Source: Oscillospiraceae bacterium
GTDB taxonomy: Bacteria > Bacillota > Clostridia > Oscillospirales > Ruminococcaceae
Length of the DNA: 13,902 nucleotides
NCBI GenBank assembly: GCA_022792755.1
Contig: JAAWBP010000157.1
Coordinates: 1-13,902, forward strand
Direction of reading: 5' to 3'
Shown in pieces: positions 7,807 through 13,902 of this stretch. The notes below the pieces were generated by a model. The model was not told where the DNA came from. It ran no database searches and was given only the letters and a program-made list of their open reading frames with translations. Position numbers and translations under genes: made by a program. The first letter of the stretch is position 1; every line of letters starts with the position of its first letter.

Positions 7807-9711
7807 ATGGAAACCGAATTATATACAGAACAGGAAATGGAAGTGGTTGAAAAACATATCGAGCAGTACTTTGGCGGCTTCGAACATGTTTTTCACGAAA
7901 TTGCTTCTCCGGATATCCATGTGGATATCTGTGTCATTCCGCCGACCGATGAAAAGCACTTCTATACTTTGGTGACGATGGGGATGGGCGCGCACCGGAT
8001 GAATGTACCGTCGGAACTCGCGGAGTTTAAACTGGAGCGCGCGGAACTCGCCGTCTCTTTGCCTGCCGACTGGAAAATCGGCGAAGAGGATGAGCGGTGG
8101 TACTGGCCGTTTCGGCTTTTGAAGGTGCTGGCCCGTCTGCCTGGCAGCTGCGATACCTGGCTGGGTTGGGGCCACACCATGGACAATGAGGCGCCCTTTG
8201 CGGAAAATACCAGCCTGTGTGCTGCTATGCTGATCGGCCCGCAGCGGGTGGAGGAGGGCGGCGACGTCTGTTTTCTCCCCAGCGGCGAGGCGGTCAACTT
8301 CTACCAGGTCATCCCTATCTATCAGGATGAGATGGAATATAAAAGGGAGAACGACGCCGATGCATTGCTGCACAGAATGGCGGACATCAGCTTCGTCGTC
8401 TATCCGGACCGTCCCAGTGCCATGGATGTCGGGAACCCTGAGGATGCCGATCTGGTGATGGACGATGCAAAATGGCATCTCGAAACCTTGCTGGAGAAGT
8501 GTCTCCCGGTGGAAGAGATCACGGCGTTCAACCATCTGGCGATCTACCTTCGATGGCAGATCGAGCACGATCTGATGGGCGAACAGTTTCTGGAGCGGTA
8601 TGGGGACATGGTGCAGCGGGTAAAGGCAGACCCGGCTCACACTGATCTGCGCCCCTTTATCCGCGATGAACTGGACGGTGTTCTGCTCCCGCAGATGTTT
8701 AACCGGAGGGGGGAAGCGTTCGCCTGCTACTATTATGGCGACGGCGATTCTCCTTATTTCCCCTCGGATATCGACGACCATGCCGAGCGGTATTTTGGCC
8801 CGGAGCGTTATCATTCCGACGAATTCAAGGATGAAGCCTATCTCTTTGTCCCCTTCGATGAGGACTATTACCAGGCGATGGCGAAGGTGATCGGGCAGAG
8901 GTGGAGCGGATGGCAGAACCAGGAGGTCGATGAGGAACAGGCGGAGCCCTCCGCCCTTGCGAACGCGATGATGGATTATCTCGGCTGTCCATGTGAGTAT
9001 TTTCCGCCGATGAAAGACGACGACCCGATTATTTCCGCCTATCAATATGCGCGCCGAAAGGGTGTGCGGGAGGGCTTTGTCCCCATGCTGGTCGCCGCGG
9101 ACGAAACGCTGTGGGAGTGCCTGATAATGAACTCCGATCCCGATCATGACGGGGCGGACGATTATGCCTTTGACCGGAAGACGGTGGACGGATACCGCCT
9201 CGGCCTGCAAAATAAGTCCTTGAAGGACGGTAAGACAATTTTAGAGGAGCTGCTCGGCGACCGTGAGGAAGAAGCGGAGGACGACGGACTGAGCTGGGAA
9301 GAGGAAGTGGTCGGCGAGCTGTCCGGCGGGCAGGCCAACGACCGTCTCCTCTCCTGCTGGGATTTCGGCACAGACAAAACCTGCCCCCTGATCTTGGCGC
9401 AGATTCCGGTGAAGGAGCCCTGGCAGGTATTCGCTTGGCTCCCGTTCGGCGGGTGGAACGAGTGCCCCGGCACGGAAGAGCTGATGGCGGTTGCAAAATA
9501 TTGGCACAAAGAGTATGGAGCAGTGCCGGCCGCACTGACCCATGACGAACTTGAATTCGTTCTGCCAAAGCCGGTTCCAAAAGAGGAGGCAATACATCTT
9601 GCCTGCGAGCATTACGGCTTCTGCCCGGATATCGACCAGAACGAAGAGAGTATAGGCGCACATGCCGACAGCCTGCGGCAGTCCAAGGCTTGGTATTTTT
9701 GGTGGGATTGA
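7807..9711 (+). CDS. SUFU + DUF4253 fusion protein
   Basis: This 634-aa protein begins at ATG 7807 behind GGAAGGAG (7794-7801). Residues about 10-205 are a second, divergent SUFU domain: a strand VDICVIPPTDEKHFYTLVT, a YWPFRLLKVLARLP helix (99-112), and LGWGHT (119-124). Residues about 215-385 form a linker domain that I do not recognise; it contains DEDYYQAMAKVIGQRW. From about 390 to the end is DUF4253: DYLGCPCEYFPP, GFVPMLVAADETLWE, PWQVFAWLPFGGWNECP, and the C-terminal signature VPAALTHDELEFVLPKP (573-589) ending in WYFWWD. Both domains are predicted immunity modules. Joining them may let one protein neutralise two toxin types, or couple toxin binding to another function. It is the last intact gene of the series, 27 bp after the DUF4261 gene. 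The two end domains are well supported. Confidence 0.85.
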   Translation: METELYTEQEMEVVEKHIEQYFGGFEHVFHEIASPDIHVDICVIPPTDEKHFYTLVTMGMGAHRMNVPSELAEFKLERAELAVSLPADWKIGEEDERWYWPFRLLKVLARLPGSCDTWLGWGHTMDNEAPFAENTSLCAAMLIGPQRVEEGGDVCFLPSGEAVNFYQVIPIYQDEMEYKRENDADALLHRMADISFVVYPDRPSAMDVGNPEDADLVMDDAKWHLETLLEKCLPVEEITAFNHLAIYLRWQIEHDLMGEQFLERYGDMVQRVKADPAHTDLRPFIRDELDGVLLPQMFNRRGEAFACYYYGDGDSPYFPSDIDDHAERYFGPERYHSDEFKDEAYLFVPFDEDYYQAMAKVIGQRWSGWQNQEVDEEQAEPSALANAMMDYLGCPCEYFPPMKDDDPIISAYQYARRKGVREGFVPMLVAADETLWECLIMNSDPDHDGADDYAFDRKTVDGYRLGLQNKSLKDGKTILEELLGDREEEAEDDGLSWEEEVVGELSGGQANDRLLSCWDFGTDKTCPLILAQIPVKEPWQVFAWLPFGGWNECPGTEELMAVAKYWHKEYGAVPAALTHDELEFVLPKPVPKEEAIHLACEHYGFCPDIDQNEESIGAHADSLRQSKAWYFWWD

Positions 9712-9828
9712 TGTGAAGAAAGCCGGGCTTGACCGGCAGTACTCCGCTGTACATGAATCAAAAGAAAGCACTGCCGAGCAATGCGGTTAAATATAGGGGA
9801 GCGGGAGAACCCGCAAGGGGGGGAAGAT

Positions 9829-10160
9829 ATGACGCTGAAGGAGATCGGCAACGGGCCGGAGTGAGTCGTCTAGGTAATATTCGCCGTATTTGCCTTGATA
9901 ACGGTTCTTTTGCTCTCCGGCCGCGGGGCGAATTTGATTGCGGGCTACAATACAGCCAGCCCGGAAGAAAAAAGAAATACAATGCAAAGAGGCTGTGCAG
10001 GGTAATGGGAACCGGGATGGCGGTGATCACGGTTTTTATTTTGGTGATGGCGGTCGGCGAGGACATCCTTCCAGCGGAAACCGCCTCTGTTTTCGGCGTG
10101 ATTACCGTGGCCGATATTGTCGTGATGATGGTACTGGCAAACACGATCTGTAAAAAATAA
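9829..10160 (+). pseudogene. DUF3784-family small membrane protein, disrupted
   Basis: An ATG at 9829 behind a GGGGGGGAAG ribosome-binding stretch opens MTLKEIGNGPE, then meets TGA (9862-9864) and TAG (9871-9873). Reading through, the same frame gives VIFAVFALITVLLLSGRGANLIAGYNTASPEEK, typical of DUF3784, up to an A-rich run at 9968-9977. A one-base loss there shifts the frame, and the family sequence resumes one frame over as KYNAKRLCRVMGTGMAV...ANTICKK, ending at TAA 10158-10160. The rebuilt product is about 110 aa with three membrane helices, the normal DUF3784 size. TGG to TGA and TTG to TAG would explain the two stops. The family's function is unknown. A GCGGG/CCCGC hairpin (9801-9814) lies just before the ribosome binding site. 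Two stops plus one frameshift make sequencing error an unlikely full explanation. Confidence 0.8.
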
Positions 10161-10191
10161 GGCAAGACAAGCTGATCTTTAGGATAAAAGG

Positions 10192-10224
10192 TTCCCAAAC
10201 ATTCGGGAAGCGATTCCGCTTTTT
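10192..10224 (+). terminator. Weak terminator-like hairpins after the DUF3784 pseudogene
   Basis: Two short overlapping stems are possible: TTCCC (10192-10196) with GGGAA (10205-10209), and AAGCG (10208-10212) with CGCTT (10217-10221) around an ATTC loop, the latter running into T residues up to 10224. Only one can form at a time, since they share 10208-10209. The stems are just 5 bp, so termination would be weak, but the position between two transcription units is right. Confidence 0.35.
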
Positions 10225-10227
10225 CCA

Positions 10228-10256
10228 TTGACTTTCTGCCCTAGCGTTTGTACAAT
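10228..10256 (+). promoter_or_regulatory. Sigma-A promoter for the IlvD/Edd dehydratase gene
   Basis: TTGACT (10228-10233), a 17-bp spacer and TACAAT (10251-10256) form a promoter with one mismatch in each box. Transcription should begin near 10263, leaving a leader of about 45 nt before the ATG at 10308. The -35 TTGACT is repeated in inverted form as AGTCAA at 10278-10283 in the leader; this could be chance or an operator half-site pair. Confidence 0.7.
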
Positions 10257-10307
10257 GAAGGAAAGGCGTTCTGCCTGAGTCAATCAATCCGTCAAAGGAG
10301 AATTGAA

Positions 10308-12035
10308 ATGGAGAAATATCAACAGAAGAGCGCGCCTGAACGCAGCCTTTGGGCGCAGTTCGACGCGCTGCAGCTTGGAATGGATTGGGACGAATCCGAC
10401 ATCCTCAAACCGCAGATCTTGATTGAAGACGTTTTGGGCGACAGCCATCCGGGGAGCAAACATCTAGATAAGCTGGCGGAGCAGGCGAAGACCGGCGTCT
10501 ATGAGTCGGGCGGCCGTCCGGCCCAGTTCCACGCCACCGATATCTGCGACGGCTGTGCACAGGGCCACAACGGGATGAACTACATCCTCGCCTCCCGTGA
10601 AGTGCTGGCCGATATGGTGGAAATCCACGGTTCCGTCAATCCGTGGGACGGGATGATCCTCCTCTCCTCCTGCGACAAGTCGATCCCCGCCCACCTCAAG
10701 GCGGCTGCCCGGCTCGATATCCCGACCGTGTTTATTCCGGGCGGGAGTATGCGCCCCGGGCCGTATATGTCGACTTCGATCAAGGCGGGGGATATCTCCC
10801 TCCGGCAGAAGCGGAAGGACGCGATCACCGAACAGGAGGTTCGGGATTATAAGCTGACCGGCTGCCCCTCCCTCGGCGCCTGCCAGTTTCTCGGAACAGC
10901 CAGCACGATGCAGTGTATGGCGGAGGCGCTCGGCCTCGCGCTGCCGGGAAGCGCCCTCGCCCCGGCGACGATGCGGGATATCCTTTCGCTGGCGCGGCTC
11001 GCCGGCCGCCAGGTGATGAAGCTCGCTAAAATGGGGCTGACGGCGAGCCGGATTCTGACCCGTGAGGCGTTCGAAAATGCCATTGTGGTACACAGCGCGA
11101 TCGGCGGATCAACTAATGCAACCCTCCATCTGCCTGCGGTCGCCCGGGAGCTGGGGATCGACCTGCCGCCGGAGCTGTTCGATGAAATCAACCACAAAAT
11201 CCCCCACATTGGGAATATTTATCCGAGCGGCCAGCATGTGACCGAAGCCTTCTGGTTTGCGGGCGGGATCCCGATGGTTCAGCTCATGCTGAAGGACTAC
11301 CTCCATCTCGATGCCATGACAGTCACCGGAAAGACGCTGGGAGAAAACCTGGAGGATATTCAGAAAGACGGCTTCTTTGAGCGGAACATCGGCTACCTTG
11401 CCAATTACGGATTAACCCGGGAGGATGTGATCCGCCCAGTTGCTGAAACGAAGGAAATGGGCTCGATCGCCGTACTCAAAGGCAATATTGCCGAAGAGGG
11501 AGCGATTGTGAAGTACGCCGCTATCTCGGAGGATATGTTGGTTCACCGGGGCAACGTTAAGGCGTTTGACAGCGAAGAGGCGTGCTATTATGCGGTCGTT
11601 GAAGGCCGGGTGGAGCCGAATGACGTCCTGATTATCCGGTACGAGGGCCCGCGGGGCTCCGGAATGCCGGAAATGGTTATGACGACCGAGGCGATTGTCT
11701 GTGATGAGCGGCTCAACGGGACGGTTTCGCTGGTGACGGACGGGCGTTTTTCGGGCGCGACCCGGGGACCCTGCATCGGGCATGTGTCACCCGAGGCGGC
11801 GGCAGGAGGGGCGATCGCCTTTGTGGAAAACGGGGATGTGATCGAGTTCGACATTCCGAACCGGCGGCTGAATGTCGTCGGAATCGCAGGGGAAGAGTGT
11901 ACGCCGGAAGAGGCCGCCGCTGTGCTGAGGGAACGCGCGAAAACAGGGATCAAGCCGCGGCAGGAGCGCAAAGGGATCTTCAAACGCTATACCGAAACCG
12001 CCTTGTCCGCGATGAAGGGCGCCTCGATGGAATGA
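10308..12035 (+). CDS. IlvD/Edd-family dehydratase, probable sugar-acid dehydratase
   Basis: This is a 575-aa cytosolic enzyme. The family removes water from dihydroxy-acids (IlvD, branched-chain amino acid synthesis) or aldonates (Edd and pentonate dehydratases), using an Fe-S cluster and Mg2+. ATG 10308 is chosen over an upstream in-frame TTG because AAAGGAG precedes it and the promoter -10 overlaps the upstream option. Motifs seen: SSCDKSIP with C122; GCPSLGAC with C192; GGSTNATLHLPA; GPRGSGMPEM; and LVTDGRFSGATRGPCIGHVSPEAA. The block that normally carries the first cluster cysteine (PCNxHL) reads PGSKHL, with Gly at 49. The next block reads DICDGCAQGH (78-87), with extra cysteines at 80 and 83. 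This is a divergent IlvD/Edd branch, so a branched-chain amino acid role is not assured. The isomerase neighbour and the absence of other ilv genes favour sugar-acid catabolism. Confidence 0.85.
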   Translation: MEKYQQKSAPERSLWAQFDALQLGMDWDESDILKPQILIEDVLGDSHPGSKHLDKLAEQAKTGVYESGGRPAQFHATDICDGCAQGHNGMNYILASREVLADMVEIHGSVNPWDGMILLSSCDKSIPAHLKAAARLDIPTVFIPGGSMRPGPYMSTSIKAGDISLRQKRKDAITEQEVRDYKLTGCPSLGACQFLGTASTMQCMAEALGLALPGSALAPATMRDILSLARLAGRQVMKLAKMGLTASRILTREAFENAIVVHSAIGGSTNATLHLPAVARELGIDLPPELFDEINHKIPHIGNIYPSGQHVTEAFWFAGGIPMVQLMLKDYLHLDAMTVTGKTLGENLEDIQKDGFFERNIGYLANYGLTREDVIRPVAETKEMGSIAVLKGNIAEEGAIVKYAAISEDMLVHRGNVKAFDSEEACYYAVVEGRVEPNDVLIIRYEGPRGSGMPEMVMTTEAIVCDERLNGTVSLVTDGRFSGATRGPCIGHVSPEAAAGGAIAFVENGDVIEFDIPNRRLNVVGIAGEECTPEEAAAVLRERAKTGIKPRQERKGIFKRYTETALSAMKGASME

Positions 12036-12169
12036 CCCTTATGCCGTAAACGGAACGCACGGCCGTCGTATGCCGTCAGAACATGGCTTATGGAATAATT
12101 TACAAAATTCCGGATAATATTTTGGGCAGAATTTTTGGCCGGTTTCTCTGTGAAACAGACAAAAAGCCA

Positions 12170-12209
12170 TAGACTTTTTTGAGACCAAGTGGTATGATAT
12201 TGGTATCAT
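12170..12209 (+). promoter_or_regulatory. Promoter with overlapping palindrome upstream of the isomerase gene
   Basis: TAGACT (12170-12175), a 17-bp spacer and TATGAT (12193-12198) make a plausible sigma-A promoter in the 196-bp gap 12036-12231. A perfect inverted repeat, ATGATA (12194-12199) and TATCAT (12204-12209) around TTGG, covers the -10 and the expected start site. That is a typical place for a repressor operator. A small GTTTC/GAAAC stem (12142-12156) lies just upstream. The gap also holds the repeat-like segment directly after the dehydratase stop. Confidence 0.5.
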
Positions 12210-12231
12210 TGAAAATATAGGAGGATGTAAC

Positions 12232-13716
12232 ATGATTAATACACCCGTTGTTAAATTGGGGATCGTTGCGGTCAGCCGCGACTGCTTCCCGATGTCGCTG
12301 TCCGAGAGCCGCAGAAAAGCGGTTGTAGCCGCCTATAAAGCCAGCGGCGGTGAGATTTATGAGTGCCCGGTCACCGTTGAAAACGAGAAGGACATGCTCA
12401 AAGCGGTTGAGGATATCAAGGCTGCCGGCGTCAATGCGCTGGTTGTCTACCTCGGCAACTTCGGCCCGGAGACCCCGGAGACTCTGCTCGCTAAGACCTT
12501 CGGCGGCCCGGTGATGTTCTGTGCTGCCGCTGAGGAGACCGGTGACAACCTGATTGATGGGCGCGGAGACGCGTTCTGCGGAATGCTCAACGCAAGCTAC
12601 AATCTCGGCATCCGCAAGATCCAGGCGTATATCCCGGAATATCCGGTTGGCACCCCGGACGAAATCATTGGCATGATCAATGACTTTATCCCGATTGCCC
12701 GCGTCGTAATTGGCCTTTCCAAGCTGAAGATCATCACCTTCGGCCCGCGCCCGAACGACTTTCTCGCCTGCAACGCGCCGATTCAGAAGCTCTTTGACCT
12801 CGGCATCGAGGTGGAGGAGAACTCTGAGCTCGACCTTCTTGCCGCTGTTCAGAAGCATAAAGACGATCCGCGCATTCCGGAAGTTGTTGCCGATATGGAA
12901 AAAGAGCTCGCTGGAAACAACCCCTGGAAAGACCTGGTTCCGAAGCTTGCGCAGTTTGAGATCACCCTGCTCGATTGGGCGGAGGCGCACAAAGGCTCCA
13001 GAGAGTTCGTCGCGTTTGCCGACAAATGTTGGCCTGCGTTCCAGACCGAGTTCGGTTTCTGCCCCTGCTATGTCAACAGCCGTCTGACCGGCCGCGGAAT
13101 CCCGGTTTCCTGCGAGGTTGATATCTACGGCGCGCTTTCCGAGTATATCGGCCAGCTCGTTTCCGAGGATATCGTCACCCTGCTCGACATCAACAACACC
13201 GTTCCGGCAGATATGTACAACAGCGATATCAAAGGCAAATTTGATTACGCGCACAAGGATACCTTTATGGGCTTCCACTGCGGCAACACCAATTCCAGCA
13301 AGCTTGCCGAGTACGCCCTGAAATATCAGCTGATCCAGCACCGCTGCCTCGAGCCGGACAGCGAGCCGAACGTCAGCCGCGGTACCCTCGAAGGCGATAT
13401 CAAGCCCGGCCCGATCACTTTCTTCCGTTTGCAGTCCACTGCGGACACCAAGCTGAAAGCTTATGTCGCAGAGGGTGAGATTCTGCCGGTTGCGACCCGT
13501 TCCTTCGGCGGCATCGGCATCTTCGGCATTCCGGAGATGGGACGTTTCTACCGCCACGTCCTCATTGCCAAGAGATACCCGCATCACGGTGCGGTTGCCT
13601 TCGGCCACTTCGGAAAGGCGCTCTTCAACGTCTTCAAATATCTCGGCATCGAGGATATCGGCTTCAATCAGCCGAAGGGGATGCTCTACGAGACTGAGAA
13701 TCCGTTTGAGGGATAA
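12232..13716 (+). CDS. L-fucose/L-arabinose isomerase-superfamily protein (FucI-like)
   Basis: This 494-aa cytosolic protein has GGAGG (12220-12224) 7 bp before the ATG. The family interconverts aldoses and ketoses through a Mn2+-bound enediol intermediate. The N-terminal GIVAVSRDCFPMSLSESRR and the LVVYLGNFGPETPE block are typical of the short FucI-like branch; it is about 100 aa shorter than E. coli FucI. Probable metal-site residues are E295 (SCEVDIYG), D319 (LLDINN) and one of the histidines at 451-452 (YPHHGAVAFGHFG). HCGNT lies between them. Codon choice appears more strongly biased (many CTC, CCG, GGC and AAG codons) than in the 827-9711 genes, suggesting high expression. It follows the dehydratase in the same direction but with its own promoter. 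Substrate specificity within the superfamily cannot be read from sequence; L-fucose, D-arabinose and other aldoses are all possible. Confidence 0.82.
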   Translation: MINTPVVKLGIVAVSRDCFPMSLSESRRKAVVAAYKASGGEIYECPVTVENEKDMLKAVEDIKAAGVNALVVYLGNFGPETPETLLAKTFGGPVMFCAAAEETGDNLIDGRGDAFCGMLNASYNLGIRKIQAYIPEYPVGTPDEIIGMINDFIPIARVVIGLSKLKIITFGPRPNDFLACNAPIQKLFDLGIEVEENSELDLLAAVQKHKDDPRIPEVVADMEKELAGNNPWKDLVPKLAQFEITLLDWAEAHKGSREFVAFADKCWPAFQTEFGFCPCYVNSRLTGRGIPVSCEVDIYGALSEYIGQLVSEDIVTLLDINNTVPADMYNSDIKGKFDYAHKDTFMGFHCGNTNSSKLAEYALKYQLIQHRCLEPDSEPNVSRGTLEGDIKPGPITFFRLQSTADTKLKAYVAEGEILPVATRSFGGIGIFGIPEMGRFYRHVLIAKRYPHHGAVAFGHFGKALFNVFKYLGIEDIGFNQPKGMLYETENPFEG

Positions 13717-13902
13717 GAACCTGACCCGTTAGCGAAATCGAAGATTTCGAACGGGTACCCCAGAACCTTGTTGCCTTCGGCAATAAGAACCCCACCCGCA
13801 GACGCAATCAAAGATTTCTGGCGGGTCCCGGGAACCTTGTTCCTCGCCAGTGACTCGTAATAAGAACCCTACGCCGTAAGCGCAGGCAGAGCCAGCGACG
13901 GC
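13713..13902. repeat. Tandem hairpin-repeat array (three units, last cut by window end)
   Basis: Three units begin with the same box ATAAGAACC at 13713, 13783 and 13860, giving periods of 70 and 77 bp. The first box contains the isomerase stop codon TAA. Each box is followed by a hairpin. Unit 1 has arms ACCCGTT (13724-13730) and AACGGGT (13750-13756) plus an inner CGAAATC/GATTTCG stem. Unit 2 has ACCCGC (13794-13799) and GCGGGT (13821-13826). Unit 3 has GCCGT (13873-13877) and ACGGC (13898-13902). After the hairpin, units 1 and 2 share GAACCTTGTT. In unit 1 this opens a second 9-bp stem, 13767-13775 with 13779-13787. Stem bases change together between units, so pairing is conserved rather than sequence. 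No T-tract follows, so these are not ordinary terminators. No match to a named repeat family is recognised. Confidence 0.7.

Noticed and set aside
7819..9210. 463-codon open frame on the minus strand opposite the SUFU-DUF4253 gene
   Set aside because: The + strand frame has SUFU and DUF4253 signatures and a good ribosome binding site. The minus frame shows only low-complexity His/Arg/Ile-rich sequence.
9729..9757. Promoter (TTGACC...CATGAA) for the DUF3784 pseudogene
   Set aside because: The -10 match is poor at 17-bp spacing, so it was not kept as a feature. Cotranscription with the upstream series is equally likely.
9729..10160. Intact 143-aa gene
   Set aside because: Only its second half is meaningful. 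The first half is an out-of-frame reading of the DUF3784 N-terminus, so the region is a pseudogene.
10248..10307. Upstream in-frame TTG as the dehydratase start, adding 20 residues
   Set aside because: The TTG lies beside the -10 box, before the predicted transcription start, and has no ribosome binding site. ATG 10308 has AAAGGAG in front.
12100..13608. 502-codon open frame on the minus strand opposite the isomerase gene
   Set aside because: It mirrors the strongly biased codons of the + strand gene, has no recognisable domain, and the + strand reading carries clear FucI-family motifs.
13713..13902. CRISPR array or integron attC sites
   Set aside because: Repeats are degenerate with long internal hairpins and no uniform spacers, which excludes CRISPR. 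The paired R/L core layout of attC and an integrase are absent.

Overview
This window (about 13.9 kb, moderate GC, all recognisable genes on the + strand) looks like a chromosome segment of a low-to-moderate GC Firmicute, most likely a Clostridia/Oscillospiraceae-type anaerobe. The reasons are strong GGAGG-type ribosome binding sites, the protein families present (DUF3784, DUF4261, DUF4253, CPBP protease, a short fucose-isomerase-like protein) and tight one-direction gene packing. The taxonomic call is an inference; no marker gene is present.

Layout. Bases 2-214 are the 3' end of a tRNA-binding-domain protein, followed by a 612-bp non-coding gap that holds a rho-independent terminator (343-375), a 15-codon ORF, a nested inverted repeat (568-648) and a candidate promoter (703-731). 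From 827 to 9711 runs an operon-like series of seven genes: a CPBP membrane protease; a 698-aa TPR-containing protein; the RNA ligase RtcB; an unrecognised 254-aa protein; a Suppressor-of-fused (SUFU) domain protein; a DUF4261 protein; and a SUFU + DUF4253 fusion. An eighth member, a small DUF3784 membrane protein, follows as a pseudogene (two in-frame stops and one frameshift, 9829-10160). A new transcription unit then starts at a near-consensus promoter (10228-10256), with an IlvD/Edd-family dehydratase (10308-12035). An L-fucose-isomerase-like enzyme (12232-13716) follows with its own promoter and a palindrome over the -10. The window ends in an array of about 70-77-bp hairpin repeats whose first unit overlaps the isomerase stop codon.

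How the genes may work together. SUFU, DUF4261 and DUF4253 are cytosolic families that comparative genomics has linked to immunity proteins of polymorphic toxin systems, often in toxin-less 'poly-immunity' arrays. Here such an array is co-directional with, and partly translationally coupled to, RtcB. RtcB seals the 2',3'-cyclic-phosphate/5'-OH breaks that many ribonuclease toxins leave. The most interesting hypothesis in the window is therefore a combined defence: proteins that neutralise incoming toxins plus an enzyme that repairs the RNA they cut. No toxin gene is visible, so this is inference. The downstream dehydratase/isomerase pair points to sugar or sugar-acid catabolism. The dehydratase has Gly where the family's first Fe-S cysteine normally sits.
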